In this document: positions 21,704 through 34,029 of the stretch, piece by piece | Numbering within the stretch: the stretch's first letter is position 1 | Layout of the letters: each line of letters starts with the position of its first letter | Origin: Spongospora subterranea f. sp. subterranea | Lineage: Eukaryota; Endomyxa: Phytomyxea; Phytomyxea; Plasmodiophorida | Assembly: GCA_049724395.1 (NCBI GenBank) | Contig: JAUGWO010000112.1 | Coordinates: forward strand, 62,001-126,000 | Reading direction: 5' to 3' | DNA length: 64,000 nt | Made by a program: the position numbers and the translations under genes | Notes under the pieces: model-generated | What the model saw: only the letters and a program-made list of their open reading frames with translations | Database searches by the model: none | What the model was told of the DNA's origin: nothing

Positions 21704-23194
21704 ATGGCTGATCAAGTGTCTATCACTCCTCGAAGATCACTATTATTGTCGATAAAGAAGTTATTCTGGTCGACTCAGCAGCAACCAGACATGGTCCGTT
21801 CATTCAAATTTCCACATGGTTATCTGGCCACTTGCTTGATAGAACATTACACTTGTTTTTCACCAGTGCCAATTCTTTTATTGATTTTGGGGTGTAGGAC
21901 CCTCCTGGAACATTCACATCGCCTGAAAAAATGATCAAGCGACTGTCGATAACATCGCAGTCGCCAATTGCATCTGCAAAATCACAAAAGAGATCTGCCG
22001 CGGTTGAGAAAGCTTGCAGACGAATTTTTCATGAAGACCAACCCGAGCCTGAGGGAGAACCTGCACTGGAAGGACCAGGTGACCTATTGCCTTACGCAAA
22101 ATCGCTCCGCTAATTGCCAAATGTGTTTGATTTTAGTGCAAAAGGAAGAAGTGTTGTTCTCTCCTGCGTTTTCTAGGCTTGACGAAGACGAAAGCTCTGA
22201 TTCGGAAAGATCACGGGAGCACGTTGTCGAAAAAAAGCATGTAGTTGTTCATGAACCAGGTCAGAAATTATATTGATTATCGGAATGACTTCAACGCTCA
22301 TGCATCTTAGCTGAGAAAGACGATCCGGAGTTTGATTTTTGCCCATATCGGTTCATCAAGTCGTTACCTAGAGTTGATACAATATCCATGTCGCGTCCTC
22401 CGGTCCTGCCCATCAAGCATGCTAAATATCACGAGTGTATGACGCTGGTCTTAGACCTGGACGAAACTTTAGTCCATTGCTCTGTGGACCCACTGGAGAA
22501 CAGCGAACTCACCTTTCCTGTTGTGCATTGTGGCCAAGAGTAGGTCCATTGTTGCTTTTGATCCGCCCTTAAAGTTCACATTTTTCCGTTTAGGTATCAG
22601 GTTCACGTCCGTCGTCGACCGTTTTTCAAGGAGTTCTGTGAGAAGGTTATCTTCCACACGATGTTCCTATATATTCAAGTTTTTCTGAGTTCGATTTAAT
22701 GAGGCAGGTTTCGGAATGGTTTGAAGTTGTTATTTTTACGGCCTCTCAACGAGTCTACGCTGATCGCCTCTTGGATATATTGGATCCTGAGGGGACATAC
22801 TTTCAGCATCGCCTATTTAGGTGCATTCCAAGTCCTCAGTCGCGTTGGCCCTTAATTAATTCTCAATTTCCAGGGACCACTGCCATTATCACGATGGCAA
22901 TTACCTAAAGGATCTTCGAGTTCTAAACAGGGACCTGAGCCGTGTTGCGATAATTGGTAAATCCGCCACGAATATCGGTCTTTCATAAAATTGATCGCCG
23001 TTGCAGACAATTCTGTTCAGGCATTTGGCCTTCATCTTGATAACGGTATTCCAGTAGAAAGCTGGTTTAGCGAAGATTGCGACAGCGAATTGATGCGTCT
23101 GATACCGTTTTTACAAGGGCTGCGAAATCAAAACGATGTTCGACCCCATATTCGTAGACAGTTCCGCTTGCAAGAAGTGGTCAACAGTCTTTAA
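21704..23194 (+). CDS. CTDSPL2: CTDSPL2-like (FCP1/SCP-type) protein phosphatase
   Basis: A HAD-superfamily phosphoserine phosphatase, in this family acting on nuclear substrates such as the RNA polymerase II C-terminal domain. Eight exons: 21704-21793, 21898-22078, 22137-22259, 22311-22539, 22594-22645, 22708-22820, 22874-22956, 23007-23194, giving about 352 aa. The N-terminal half is polar and acidic. The catalytic motif [13 protein letters not shown] (about 22445-22482) holds DxDx[19 protein letters not shown] follows, then [16 protein letters not shown] with the distal Asp pair, and [18 protein letters not shown]. The C-terminal [15 protein letters not shown] matches the CTDSPL2 subgroup rather than the smaller SCPs. 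All introns are GT-AG and 50-104 bp. The first exon and the 21794 donor are the least certain part. The gene lies 3' of the Tigger element and is co-oriented with the PAQR gene 300 bp downstream. Confidence 0.9.
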
Positions 23195-23324
23195 TATCCG
23201 ACGGGTCAAAGCGCTTCCGCTCCGTTCACTGTTTCAAAAACTACATCAACCGCACCCATTCAATTGATTAAACTCCATCTGGACAGCAATCATGTCGCAA
23301 CTGGACTTCAGCCGTTGGCAGTGT

Positions 23325-23342
23325 TGTGTGTGTGTGTGTGTG
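23325..23342. repeat. (GT)n microsatellite
   Basis: Nine GT dinucleotides lie in the 300-bp interval between the CTDSPL2-like and PAQR genes. Confidence 0.9.
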
Positions 23343-23496
23343 ATGAAATATTCAGATTTCGAACAAATGGGATTAATTCTGAGATATGATTGGATGATGT
23401 GCCCGAGGTGTATAAAATATCCAGAAACAGAGGATCTACTGCCATCCTGGTCGTGATCATATCCCCCTTTCCGTTCAGACTTTGATTGCCCAGCCA

Positions 23497-25076
23497 ATGC
23501 CACAATCGCCCTCGCCTCGCCCACACTGTAAACACACCTTTACCAGCGGCAGTCGCCAGGTCGAGGTTCGTGTCGATGAAGCGGAATCCCCTCGCCATAA
23601 GGTTCTCGCCGACCATGTCCTGTCGACTGCCACCGCCCTATGATTGACCGCTGGCCCCCAGAGCATATCTGAACGGCGCCATTGGCCGCCCCATTCCTCT
23701 AAGAACCAGTTCATCTATCGCGGGTTTAGTATTCACGAGACCTATGGCCATAAGATATCCGATATTCACCATATCGACAATGAGACCATGAACATAGTCA
23801 GCGCCATGATCGGGTTCTTCCCCAGGTAGAGACGGTCGACCGCCGTCGTTCCGTTGCCCTCCTAAACTCCCCGACAGCGGTCTCCTGATCCTGAACCTGG
23901 CCCGGCTCCCGGCGATCCCCTCGTTCGACCCGACCGGTCTCTATCTGGCCATCGGCCTGTTCGCCCTCAACACCCTCCTGGTCATGGGCTATCACGCCTT
24001 CCTGTCGATCCCTCACCATTACCATATCTGGTCGGCCGGCGACCTGATCGGTCTGTGGTCTGCCGATCCCCCTTGTTCCATGGCCTGATCTGACCGCCAT
24101 TTTCCAGGGATCAACCTGGCGATCATGTCCCTTCAACTGTGTCTGGCGTATTACGGTTATCAGCTGACCTCCCTCCCGTTCTATATCGAGATGGTGCTCG
24201 TTGCCCTGATCATGATCGCCACCTCTGCTGTGTGTGCGACATATCGGTAATTTTCGTGGCCATTCTCCTCCCCCTTGCGCTCACCCCCTTCATCAGAATA
24301 ATGGATGGGCGTGATGGGTTATTATGGCTCCAATGTGCTAATATAGCATGTGCATTGATCATCGTCCTTCCAACACATATCGCCAATATTCCAACTACAT
24401 TTAGAGGTGATCCCTCAAGAGCATCACACATGACGGGCTATCCCTGTGTTATCAAAAAATTTCAGAACTGATCACTCATCTTCGATTCTGGCACACATTG
24501 TCGATGATGACACTATTATCTCAGCCATCATTTTATCTGGAGAACATCACCCTATGATAACTTTTCAAGCCTTCCCGGTCGAAGTGATTTTTTCTGTTCA
24601 TTTGACTTTTCAGCACCAATTATATCTAAAACTGCCCAAGTCAAAATTACTTGGAAAATATTTGTATTGTGTCTTGGTTGTATATTTATGATTGAATTAA
24701 TTTAGGGAATCTATTCCTGTATCTGCTGTTAATCGGAGCCCTTATCCATGTTGCCAAAGTACCAGAACGGTTTATCCCATACAGATTTGACATATTCGGT
24801 CACTCCCACATGTGGTGGCATTTAGGTAAATTCCCCATTTCCAACCGTTATCAATCCCCAATCCCATTGTACCCCTATTTATGGTTCTTGATCACCCCCT
24901 TCCTTTCGGGGTCAATCGTTGATTGTTGCTGGGAACTCGTGTTGACCAATTGGTGTTTGATATCCTCTTCAGCGTATAGTGCATCATATTATGCATTCTT
25001 CACCAACGTGTTCATATTGGAGAGCGGTCGCCCTGATCTATTATGGGATCAGATCCCATTCTCGTTATTAAGGTGA
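23497..25076 (+). CDS. PAQR-family seven-TM receptor/hydrolase-like protein
   Basis: Member of the progestin and adipoQ receptor / hemolysin III superfamily, whose members act in membrane-lipid homeostasis through a bound zinc. Seven exons join in frame: 23497-23601, 23662-23825, 23878-24050, 24108-24246, 24297-24406, 24706-24825, 24973-25076, giving about 304 aa. The N-terminal motif FIYRGFS with IDNETMNIVS matches the HNExxNixtH region. TM2 carries GYHAF, AGDLIGI holds the conserved Asp before TM3, and PERFIPYRFDIFGHSHMWWH provides the terminal HxxxH zinc ligands. The usual Ser four residues before the first His is replaced in VMGYH. The exon at 24297 supplies the missing TM5 and confirms phases on both sides. 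The 299-bp intron after 24406 is unusually long here. The start is the ATG that opens the frame. Confidence 0.87.
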
Positions 25077-25352
25077 GAGCCGAAGAGCTGATTGGTCTGA
25101 TCAATCGCTGAACCAGCTCCAAATGTCGACTTCCTCATCATTCAAATCATATTCCAACTCATCAATAAAAACCTTCTATGACGACGTTGGATAATCGATA
25201 GAACACGGTTTGTTGTTTGAGATAAATCATAGTAGCGATTAGCGATCAGGATTTGGTTGAACTGTTGTGGATCGCCCTGGACGGTTGTTCCCTTGGTAGA
25301 TATTTCAGGTCATTTTTTCGGTCCAATACCCAATTTTCAGTTGAAAACGACA

Positions 25353-28300
25353 ATGACGACGATGATGACGACGACGATGGTGTTGCTCTGGATATGGGGT
25401 AGAGCATATGGAGATGAACACACAATCCACCTGATATCTGGATCCCGATCTCCACCCGATCATGGTCAGCATTTCTACCAGGACGCACCAGGTTCACATC
25501 TCCCGACCCATTCCCAGGATATCGCCAGCAACCTCTTCTGTTTGGTTGTGATTCAGTTCCGGCGCCATCAACAGCACGATCTGTTGTATATATTACAGCA
25601 CCAATATCACACTAAGATCATATCGTATATTCCACATAAATCCTATCTCGTTTACGGCAGGTATTCGATCAGTACTCAATCAATCACCGCTAGTGGTTCC
25701 CAACTGGGTCAAAACCTGACCAACACTTATACATTGTTTGAGAATCTGCTTTATCGACATTATATATCGCCTTTAAGCGACTCTTTTGCAAAACGTTGTT
25801 CAATGTGCTGTTTGTTTTGAAATGTCTTCACCGCAGAACTCTTTCAAAATCTCTTCAGATTTTCTTTCTTGAAAAACGCCACGGATTGTTTTTTCAAGTG
25901 TTATTCAGCGATGAACGATTTCTGAGGGACAATGATCATTTCGTTTGTGCTATATTTCCCTTTTCTGTTGTAGAAGTTGATCTGGAGAATGATGTGTGCT
26001 GGTGTTTGATATTATAGATATGGAGAGCTATATCAATATACGGAGACATATGGTGACGATGTGAGATGGAGTGGGTTCATGTCCCCATCCGATAAGCTGA
26101 TCGACACCGATCAGATAGAGATAGGTAATCCCATCCCCATTGGTCCCTCTGTATTCCCATCATTACCGCCATCTAGGGGATGACCTGATTATATCGCTGG
26201 CCGATTTTGATCCAAATCTGATCGAGAATATGGCCCCGACCGGATCAGGATCTCATCGTCTAATTCATCATATCGATGACCTGACCACAACCGAACAGGT
26301 TCTAGAGCAATTAAGTCGTCACCCCAAGGTCAAAAAGCAATGATCTCCCCGAATCCGGTCTCAATCAATCGCCACAGGTTCTTTCTGTTCATCGATTGCC
26401 CCCGATCCAATCAATGAACGACTACTCCACGACCGTTTCGACAACTGGACAACAAGATGGCGCTAGGAAGTTGTCGACTCTGCTCCGGGAGCTTGATGGA
26501 CATGGACAGGTAACGTGGCGAAGACCGATTAGGGATTCACAATCCAATGATGGGGGATCTGTGTGCACAATCAACAGGTGATCGGGATCGTGGATTCCGG
26601 TTTGGACTATCACCATTGCCTGTTCGCCGAATCGGATTCAGACAACGTAATTGCGCCACCGTTCCTGGAATGGTCATCGTCTGGTCCAACAGCTCAACCT
26701 GATAGAACGAGGAGGAAAATCATTCAATATGTCACGTCAGAACATGATCTAATTCACATTCACCAGAACCTGCTTTCAGCCCCATTTCCATCGCCGTTTT
26801 CAATCATAATTTACCTGTGAATTTCATCAGCATATCGGGATCTATTTTCTGTTGAGGTCTCGGGGATTTGCGTGTTTGTTTTGTGATGCCTTCAAATGAG
26901 ATTATTGTGTGATGAATTATTGAAGGAAATTGTGTTATTAGATATGGCGATAATGGCGATGATAATCCACTATTGGAAGGTCATGGGACCCATATATCTG
27001 GAACCGCAGCCGGGTCACCTCCATCATACTTGGCCAATTCCAACTATATCAGGTCTAGTTTTAGGGCCGATCGCTCGCTCTATCGACCTGTTCTGACACA
27101 GATCCCCGCCGTGTTTAGCCATCGTGGGATCGCCAGCGGCGCCCAGATCGCCTTCTTCGATATCGGCCCAGGTCAGGGTAAAACCCTGACCATCCCAGAT
27201 GATATATCGTCTGGACTATTCAATTACAGTTATATGGCTGGCGCTAGAGTAGTCTGTAATGCATGGGGTTCACCACCATCATCGATTGGTAATTCTGATT
27301 ATGGTAATCGATCGCACCACCAATCGTTCTTTAAAACCAACTCAACCTAAAACACGTGTCAATCCTGTTGTGGCGATTATTGAGACTATCGTGCAGATTT
27401 TCGGGCGTATGATCTTGATGCATTCTCGTATGAGCATAAAGATTTCGTCTCGCCGCCTTTGCCGCTGGCAATTTCGGGTAGTCGGGAAACATGGGAATCT
27501 TTGATGAGTTTGTGGTGATGAACTGTTGTAGATGGTGTGGATCAGATGGGACTATATCATCACCAGCTACCAGTAAGAACGCCATTGCTGTTGGGTCATC
27601 CCATCAGCCTAGCCAGGCATTATTCAGGGATAATTTGGAGCCTAAAGAGGTCCACAACACTCATTGAATGCCAACAGGATTTTTCCCTTCGAACAATTCT
27701 GTTTTGTTTGTTTCTTCAGTTTCCATCAGACACGTTTTTGATGGCGAACAATTGTGGTTTTTGGCGTGAGTGCTTCATCGCTTGGATGTTGACCTTGAGT
27801 ATTGGTTGCAGGTGGCCGATATAGGTCTTGATCATTATGGTATTGATAATATCGCATCGTTCAGTAGTAGTGGGCCAACCAGCGACGGCAGGATCAAACC
27901 CGATATTATTGTAGGTCGACCCGTTCTTGAGTCCTCGCCCCATCCTGATACGGATCATTTCCTATCCTGGTCAGGTTCCAGGGTTCACAATCCAGTCGTC
28001 GTGCGATGCCGGATCGACTCCATCCTGTTCCCAATTCCTCTCATCTAAGCTCTGCACATCATTAGGGACATCAACATCTGTCCCTATCATATCCGGTTAG
28101 ATCCCAACAATATATCCCCATCGTCGTTGCGTTCCCTCAAACGTTCCACGTTGTGTACAATTGACCGGTATTGCCGAGGAATAATGTGGGATTGTTTAGG
28201 CGCGTTAGTGGTGATTCGTCAATATCTTATGGATGGATATTACCCAACCGGATCCCCAATCGCAGCAAACGGTTTCGTCCCATCCGGGGCATTGTTGAAG

Positions 28301-29284
28301 GCGCTAGTTGTGAACGGAGCGGTCCACATGACCGGCAATCGACTCGTATCCGATCGATATCGGATCGACACGGCGACCAAGCAGTGCAATAATTTGCAAT
28401 TCAGGTTAAAACGTCGAGCTTACGACGATCGTTTTTTCAAGGATTATTCATGGGAATAGGGATATCGGTGCGAATATTCCCAATAACGATCAAGGGTTTG
28501 GGCGGTTCCAGCTCGACCGGAGCGTGTTCATCAGCGATCATTCTCGTGGATATATTCAGCATATTCCGGGAAAGGAATATGCCCTGGCCGATGATTACCA
28601 TGATCGCCGGATCAGCACTAATGAAGTGCATTCGTATTATTATTGTATTTGGCCAGCTTCAGTTCAGGTACAGATCACCTCATAAATCATTCATTGACGT
28701 CTGGTTGTGGAGTTTCATTGCGTGCCATTGGTGTGGATTTTGATTAGGAAATTTGTTTATATAGGTTCGTATAACGTTGGTATGGACAGATCCTCCAGCG
28801 TCACCGTCAGCATCACGAAAACTGGTCAACGATCTGGATCTGGTCGTCCAAAGCAGTACTGGCCTAATCTATCATGGTAATATGGGGAATGAGCCCGATC
28901 ATATTAATAACGTCGAAGCGGTTTACATCTCCCCTGATCCGATCAATAAGATCACTGTTAATATCAGTGTTGCGGTAGTACTGACACAATAGCATGGTCA
29001 CGATGCTAATAGGTGCTGAAGAAGAGATGGTCTAGGGATTCGGGGTCAATATTGGAACATATCAGCCATATGCATTGGTGATAGGAGGGAAGATAGCCAA
29101 TGGGTCTTGCTCGACAGCCGTCCTTCCTCAATACTATAAGGATGCGATCAGCGACGAAATCGGTTACGGAACAGGCGTCATCATCATCATTGCCAGCCTT
29201 ATGACAGCCCTGATCGCTTTGGTCGCCTGGGTAAGGGGGCACCATCACTGCCATCAGGCCCTGACTGATATGGCCCCGCTATAG
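25353..29284 (+). CDS. Subtilisin-like (S8) protease, KP43/Tag-like, with C-terminal TM
   Basis: Many small exons; only landmarks are given. A possible signal segment (MVLLWIWGRAYG, about 25377) precedes a prodomain-like region with IISYIPHKSYLVYG (about 25615) and VRWSGFMSPSDKL (about 26066). The catalytic residues are Asp in VIGIVDSGLD (26593), His in GHGTHISGTAAG (26982) and Ser in GTSTSVPIISG (28071). Between them lie SPATSKNAIAVGSS (about 27560) and FSSSGPTSDGRIKPDI (about 27860). PSGALLKALVVNGAVHMTG follows (28290), then a beta-sandwich with TLVWTDPPASPSA and LVNDLDLVV (about 28765-28850), as in KP43 and Dictyostelium Tag proteases. A hydrophobic helix (IIIIASLMTALIALVAW, about 29180) and a His-rich tail end the protein, so it is probably membrane-anchored with the catalytic domain outside. 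Start and several introns are unresolved; frames near 27440 need a proper splice model. Confidence 0.85.
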
Positions 29285-29545
29285 GGATGCTATTTCTATA
29301 GAAGACAGAGAAGGGTGGGGATCTCGGACGCGATACCCAACAGAAATGGAATCGCTGTCGAAAATCGTGCCCAACCGGCGAGAGGTATGAAACCAGCTGT
29401 CGCCGCCAACAATAATCGCAGGGCGGCCAGACACCCTGACCAGATTCATCGCAGAAAAATATCATTCTCTAATATCCCATAAAACTAAATAAACACTAAA
29501 CCTGACACAAAATAGAAGTGATCCCATAATATGGTGTATTCGATA

Positions 29546-32500
29546 CAGTTCTGTGTATTCCCAGTCAGATCGTGTCACTCTAATCATGTTACGTGATCTG
29601 TTCTGTGTATTCCCAGTCAGATCGTGTCACTCTAATCATGTTACGTGATCTGTTCTGTGTATTCCCAGTCAGATCGTGATCTGTTCTGTGTATTCCCATA
29701 TCGTATCACTCTAATCATGTTACGTGATCTGTTCTGTGTATTCCCAGTATCGTGTCACTCTAAACATGTTACGTGATCTGTTCTGTGTATTCCCAGTCAG
29801 ATCGTGTCACTCTAATCATGTTACATCTGTTCTGTGTATTCCCAGTCAGATCGTGTCACTCTAATCATGTTACGTGATCTGCTCTAATCACTCGAATCAT
29901 TTTACGTGATCTGTTCTGTGATCGTATCACTCTAATCATCTGTTCTGTGTATTCCCTATCACTCTAATCATTTTACGTGATCTGTTCTGTGTATTCCCAG
30001 TCAGATCGTATCACTCTAATCATGTTACGTGATCTGTTCTGTGTATTCCCAGTCAGATCGTGTCACTCTAATCATGATCTGTGTATTCCCAGTCAGATCG
30101 TATCACTCTAATCATGTTACGTGATCTGTTCTGTGTATTCCCAGTCAGATCGTGTCACTCTAATCATGTTACGTGATCTGTTCTGTGTATTCAGATCGTA
30201 TCACTCTAATCATGTTACGTGATCTGTTCTATCACTCTAATCATTTTACGTGATCTGTTCTGTGTATTCCCAGTCAGATCGTATCACTCTAATCATTTTA
30301 CGTGATCTGTTCTGTGTATTCCCTCAGATCGTATCACTCTAATCATTTTACGTGATCTGTTCTGTGTATTCCCAGTCAGATCGTATCACTCTAATCATTT
30401 TCGTGATCTGTTCTGTGTATTCCCAGTCAGATCGTATCACTCTAATCATTTTACGTGATCTGTTCTGTGTATTCCCAGTCAGATCGTATCACTCTAATCA
30501 TTTTACGTGATCTGTTCTGTGTATTCCCAGTCAGATCGTATCACTCTAATCATGTTACGTGATCTGTTCTGTGTATTCCCAGTCAGATCGTAATCATTTT
30601 CATCTGTTCTGTGTATTCCCAGTCAGATCGTATCACTCTAATCATGTTACGTGATCTGTTCTGTGTATTCCCAGTCTCGTATCACTCGAATCATTTTACG
30701 TGATCTGTTCTGTGTATTCCCAGTCAGATCGTATCACTCTAATCATGTTACGTGATCTGTTCTGTGTATTCCCTAATCATTTTACGTGATCTGTTCTGTG
30801 TATTCCCAGTCAGATCGTATCACTCTAATCATTTTACGTGATCTGTTCTGTGTATTCCCAGTCAGATCGTATCACTCTAATCATTTTACGTGATCTGTTC
30901 TGTGTATTCCCAGTCAGATCGTATCACTCTAATCATTTTACGTGATCTGTTCTGTGTATTCCCAGTCAGATCGTATCACTCTAATCATTTTACGTGATCT
31001 GTTCTGTGTATTCCCAGTCAGATCGTATCACTCTAATCATTTTACGTGATCTGTTCTGTGTATTCCCAGTCAGATCGTATCACTCTAATCATTTTAATCA
31101 TTTTACGTGATCTGTTCTGTGTATTCCCAGTCAGATCGTATCACTCTAATCATTTTACGTGATCTGTTCTGTGTATTCCCAGTCAGATCGTATCACTCTA
31201 ATCATTTTACGTGATCTGTTCTGTGTATTCCCAGTCAGATCGTATCACTCTAATCATTTTACGTGATCTGTTCTGTGTATTCCCAGTCAGATCGTATCAC
31301 TCTAATCATTTTACGTGATCTGTTCTGTGTATTCCCAGTCAGATCGTATCACTCTAATCATTTTACGTGATCTGTTCTGTGTATTCCCAGTCAGATCGTA
31401 TCACTCTAATCATTTTACGTGATCTGTTCTGTGTATTCCCAGTCAGATCGTATCACTCTAATCATTTTACGTGATCTGTTCTGTGTATTCCCAGTCAGAT
31501 CGTATCACTCTAATCATTTTACGTGATCTGTTCTGTGTATTCCCAGTCAGATCGTATCACTCTAATCATTTTACGTGATCTGTTCTGTGTATTCCCAGTC
31601 AGATCGTATCACTCTAATCATTTTACGTGATCTGTTCTGTGTATTCCCAGTCAGATCGTATCACTCTAATCATTTTACGTGATCTGTTCTGTGTATTCCC
31701 AGTCAGATCGTCATTTTACGTGATCTGTTCTGTGTATTCCCAGTCAGATCGTATCACTCTAATCATTTTACGTGATCTGTTCTGTGTATTCCCAGTCAGA
31801 TCGTATCACTCTAATCATGTTACGTGATCTGTTCTGTGTATTCCCAGTCAGATCGTATCACTCTAATCATTTTACGTGATCTGTTCTGTGTATTCCCTCT
31901 ATCAGTCAGATCGTATCACTCTAATCATTTTACGTGATCTGTTCTGTGTATTCCCAGTCAGATCGTATCACTTTAATCATTTTACGTGATCTGTTCTGTG
32001 TATTCCCAGTCAGATCGTATCACTCTAATCATTTTACGTGATCTGTTCTGTGTATTCCCAGTCAGATCGTATCACTCTAATCATTTTACGTGATCTGTTC
32101 TGTGTATTCCCAGTCAGATCGTATCACTCTAATCATTTTACGTGATCTGTTCTGTGTATTCCCAGTCAGATCGTATCACTCTAATCATTTTACGTGATCT
32201 GTTCTGTGTATTCCCAGTCAGATCGTATCACTCTAATCATTTTACGTGATCTGTTCTGTGTATTCCCAGTCAGATCGTATCACTCTAATCATTTTACGTG
32301 ATCTGTTCTGTGTATTCAGTCAGATCGTATCACTCTAATCATTTTACGTGATCTGTTCTGTGTATTCCCAGTCAGATCGTATCACTCTAATCATTTTACG
32401 TGATCTGTTCTGTGTTCAGTGATCGTATCACAAGATCGTATCACTCTAATCATTTTACGTGATCTGTTCTGTGTATTCCCAGTCAGATCGTATCACTCTA

Positions 32501-32568
32501 ATCATTTTACGTGATCTGTTCTGTGTATTCCCAGTCAGATCGTATCACTCTAATCATGTTACGTGATC
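29546..32568. repeat. 52-bp satellite array, roughly 58 units
   Basis: The unit (52 bp) contains gatctgttctgtgtattccc, then agtcagatcgtatcactcta and atcattttacgt. Units up to about 30240 commonly carry gtgtcac and catgttacg and include many truncated copies; later units carry gtatcac and cattttacg and are nearly uniform. Shortened units mark unequal exchange points. Open frames inside are chance translations. No gene lies in the array. Confidence 0.97.
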
Positions 32569-33014
32569 ATTGATCCTGTATATCATCATGACACATGAGT
32601 CTAATGGATTCGGTTGACGGAGGTAGTGCTTGGCAGGCAGTGTTCCGTTTTAACACGTTCTCACTACATGGCTTATCATGCTGCTCTTATCGCAAACAGA
32701 CAAGACGGTCCGATGCGCTCCTGGCATTGCCAAATCAGTTTTCAGGAACCTGTGGCGATGGCGTGACGTCGTGGCGTTCGACGGATAATACAGCCAGGGC
32801 CCGCTTCCGTTAGGCCGTGTCCGAAAGTCCGACTAGGGTTAACCCCTACAGCAGGGTCAGTCCGGTGTCCGCGAGGGAGTGGAGCAGTTGAGCTTTGACA
32901 TTAATTGCCATCACTGGTCAATCCCAGATCAATCAAAATCTAGACCTCCTTGCTCGATCTGTATCTCCGTTCGCTCGGATTTCCCTATCGCTCTCATTAT
33001 ATATTTTTTTAACT
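32569..33014. other. Spacer between satellite and four-TM gene
   Basis: No coding motif is seen before the ATG at 33015. The open frame extends upstream to 32895 but its sequence there is low-complexity (TCTCGCTCT-like) and more likely leader. Confidence 0.45.
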
Positions 33015-33626
33015 ATGGACAAAACCAGCTCTCGCACAAGCATTATTCGCGACATTTTCTTGTTGGCCACCTTTGGCTGTGCTGCTCTGTCAACTGCAGT
33101 ACTGCTGTTCCTCACATTCAATGCCCAGTCGCTAACCGATCCGAATAGCAGGTTCAACGTAGAACTGCAAGATCAAGAAAAGATTTCTGCTTATCGTACT
33201 TTAGTGATTTCTGTCTCATCGATTGTTTGCGGAATATCGCTTCTTGCATTCCTCGGGTCAATTTTTCGTTCAACATGGACAATTAAATTCGCCATCTTCC
33301 TAACAACTGCACTGATTCTGGCGGAGATGGGCGTCTTTCTATATTTGCTTGTGTGCGATCCTGAAATGACTCAGGTCTCAATGACCCTGGCCAAAAGCGC
33401 TGAAGTTAGACAGCGAATGGACTGTGCGACAGAAGAAGAGTGCCAGGAGAAACTGTTAAAGGAGTTGTGTGGCATCGACCCAAAACATTACAAATATATT
33501 GCCATTGGTATGGCGGCATTTCAAGCCATCATCGTGATTCTAGGCATATATGTGGCCGCATCGTACAGCCGCAAAGCGAAGCGAACTGTTTATTATCATC
33601 GATATCCCGCTACGAACATTGTATAA
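33015..33626 (+). CDS. Four-transmembrane, tetraspanin-like protein
   Basis: Intronless 203-aa membrane protein. Four hydrophobic helices are visible: IFLLATFGCAALSTAVLLFL (residue ~12), LVISVSSIVCGISLLAFLG (~66), FAIFLTTALILAEMGVFLYL (~95) and YIAIGMAAFQAIIVILGIYV (~160). Between helices 3 and 4 is a loop of about 50 residues with three Cys (DCATEEECQEKLLKELC). The C-terminal tail is basic (SRKAKR). The topology matches tetraspanins, but the CCG signature of the large loop is absent, so membership is tentative; a claudin-like or lineage-specific four-TM family is equally possible. The start is placed at 33015 because the upstream in-frame extension would put a low-complexity tail before the first helix. 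Confidence 0.7.
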   Translation: MDKTSSRTSIIRDIFLLATFGCAALSTAVLLFLTFNAQSLTDPNSRFNVELQDQEKISAYRTLVISVSSIVCGISLLAFLGSIFRSTWTIKFAIFLTTALILAEMGVFLYLLVCDPEMTQVSMTLAKSAEVRQRMDCATEEECQEKLLKELCGIDPKHYKYIAIGMAAFQAIIVILGIYVAASYSRKAKRTVYYHRYPATNIV

Positions 33627-34029
33627 AGCTATAGACGCTATTACAACAAAAAATTCAGCCTCTTTGTTGCGAAACAGGCAACCGTGTTGAAGTTCCATTC
33701 AGGATGAGTTAAAGGCACTGTTGTTATCCGTTGAGCAGTCTTGCGAACTTTTATTCATTTCATAACAGTTTTTTTTAAAGCCAAAAACCAAAAGTACAAG
33801 TTTGAGCGCATAGGCATCGAATGATAGCATTCGATTGGAGTCTCATTTTGTGGCAATCAGCGTCACACGGATCCCGTCGGCTCCAAGCGTTGGGAATTTC
33901 AGGCGCCGGTTTTAGCTGGGCTCCCTAACTTTTGCAGCCGTTGTGTGAACAAAACAGCCATCACCCCAGCGACAAGCGCTAACGTCAAAAATCCAGTGTA
34001 TGATGGTCTCCGTTTATAATCTATGAAAT
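33627..34029. other. Intergenic region, no gene seen
   Basis: It lies between the convergent ends of the four-TM gene and the minus-strand hypothetical gene. No motif is recognised. Confidence 0.45.

Noticed and set aside
29546-32568. Regularly spaced repeats suggestive of a CRISPR array
   Set aside because: Units are contiguous 52-bp tandem copies without unique spacers, in eukaryotic DNA; it is a satellite.
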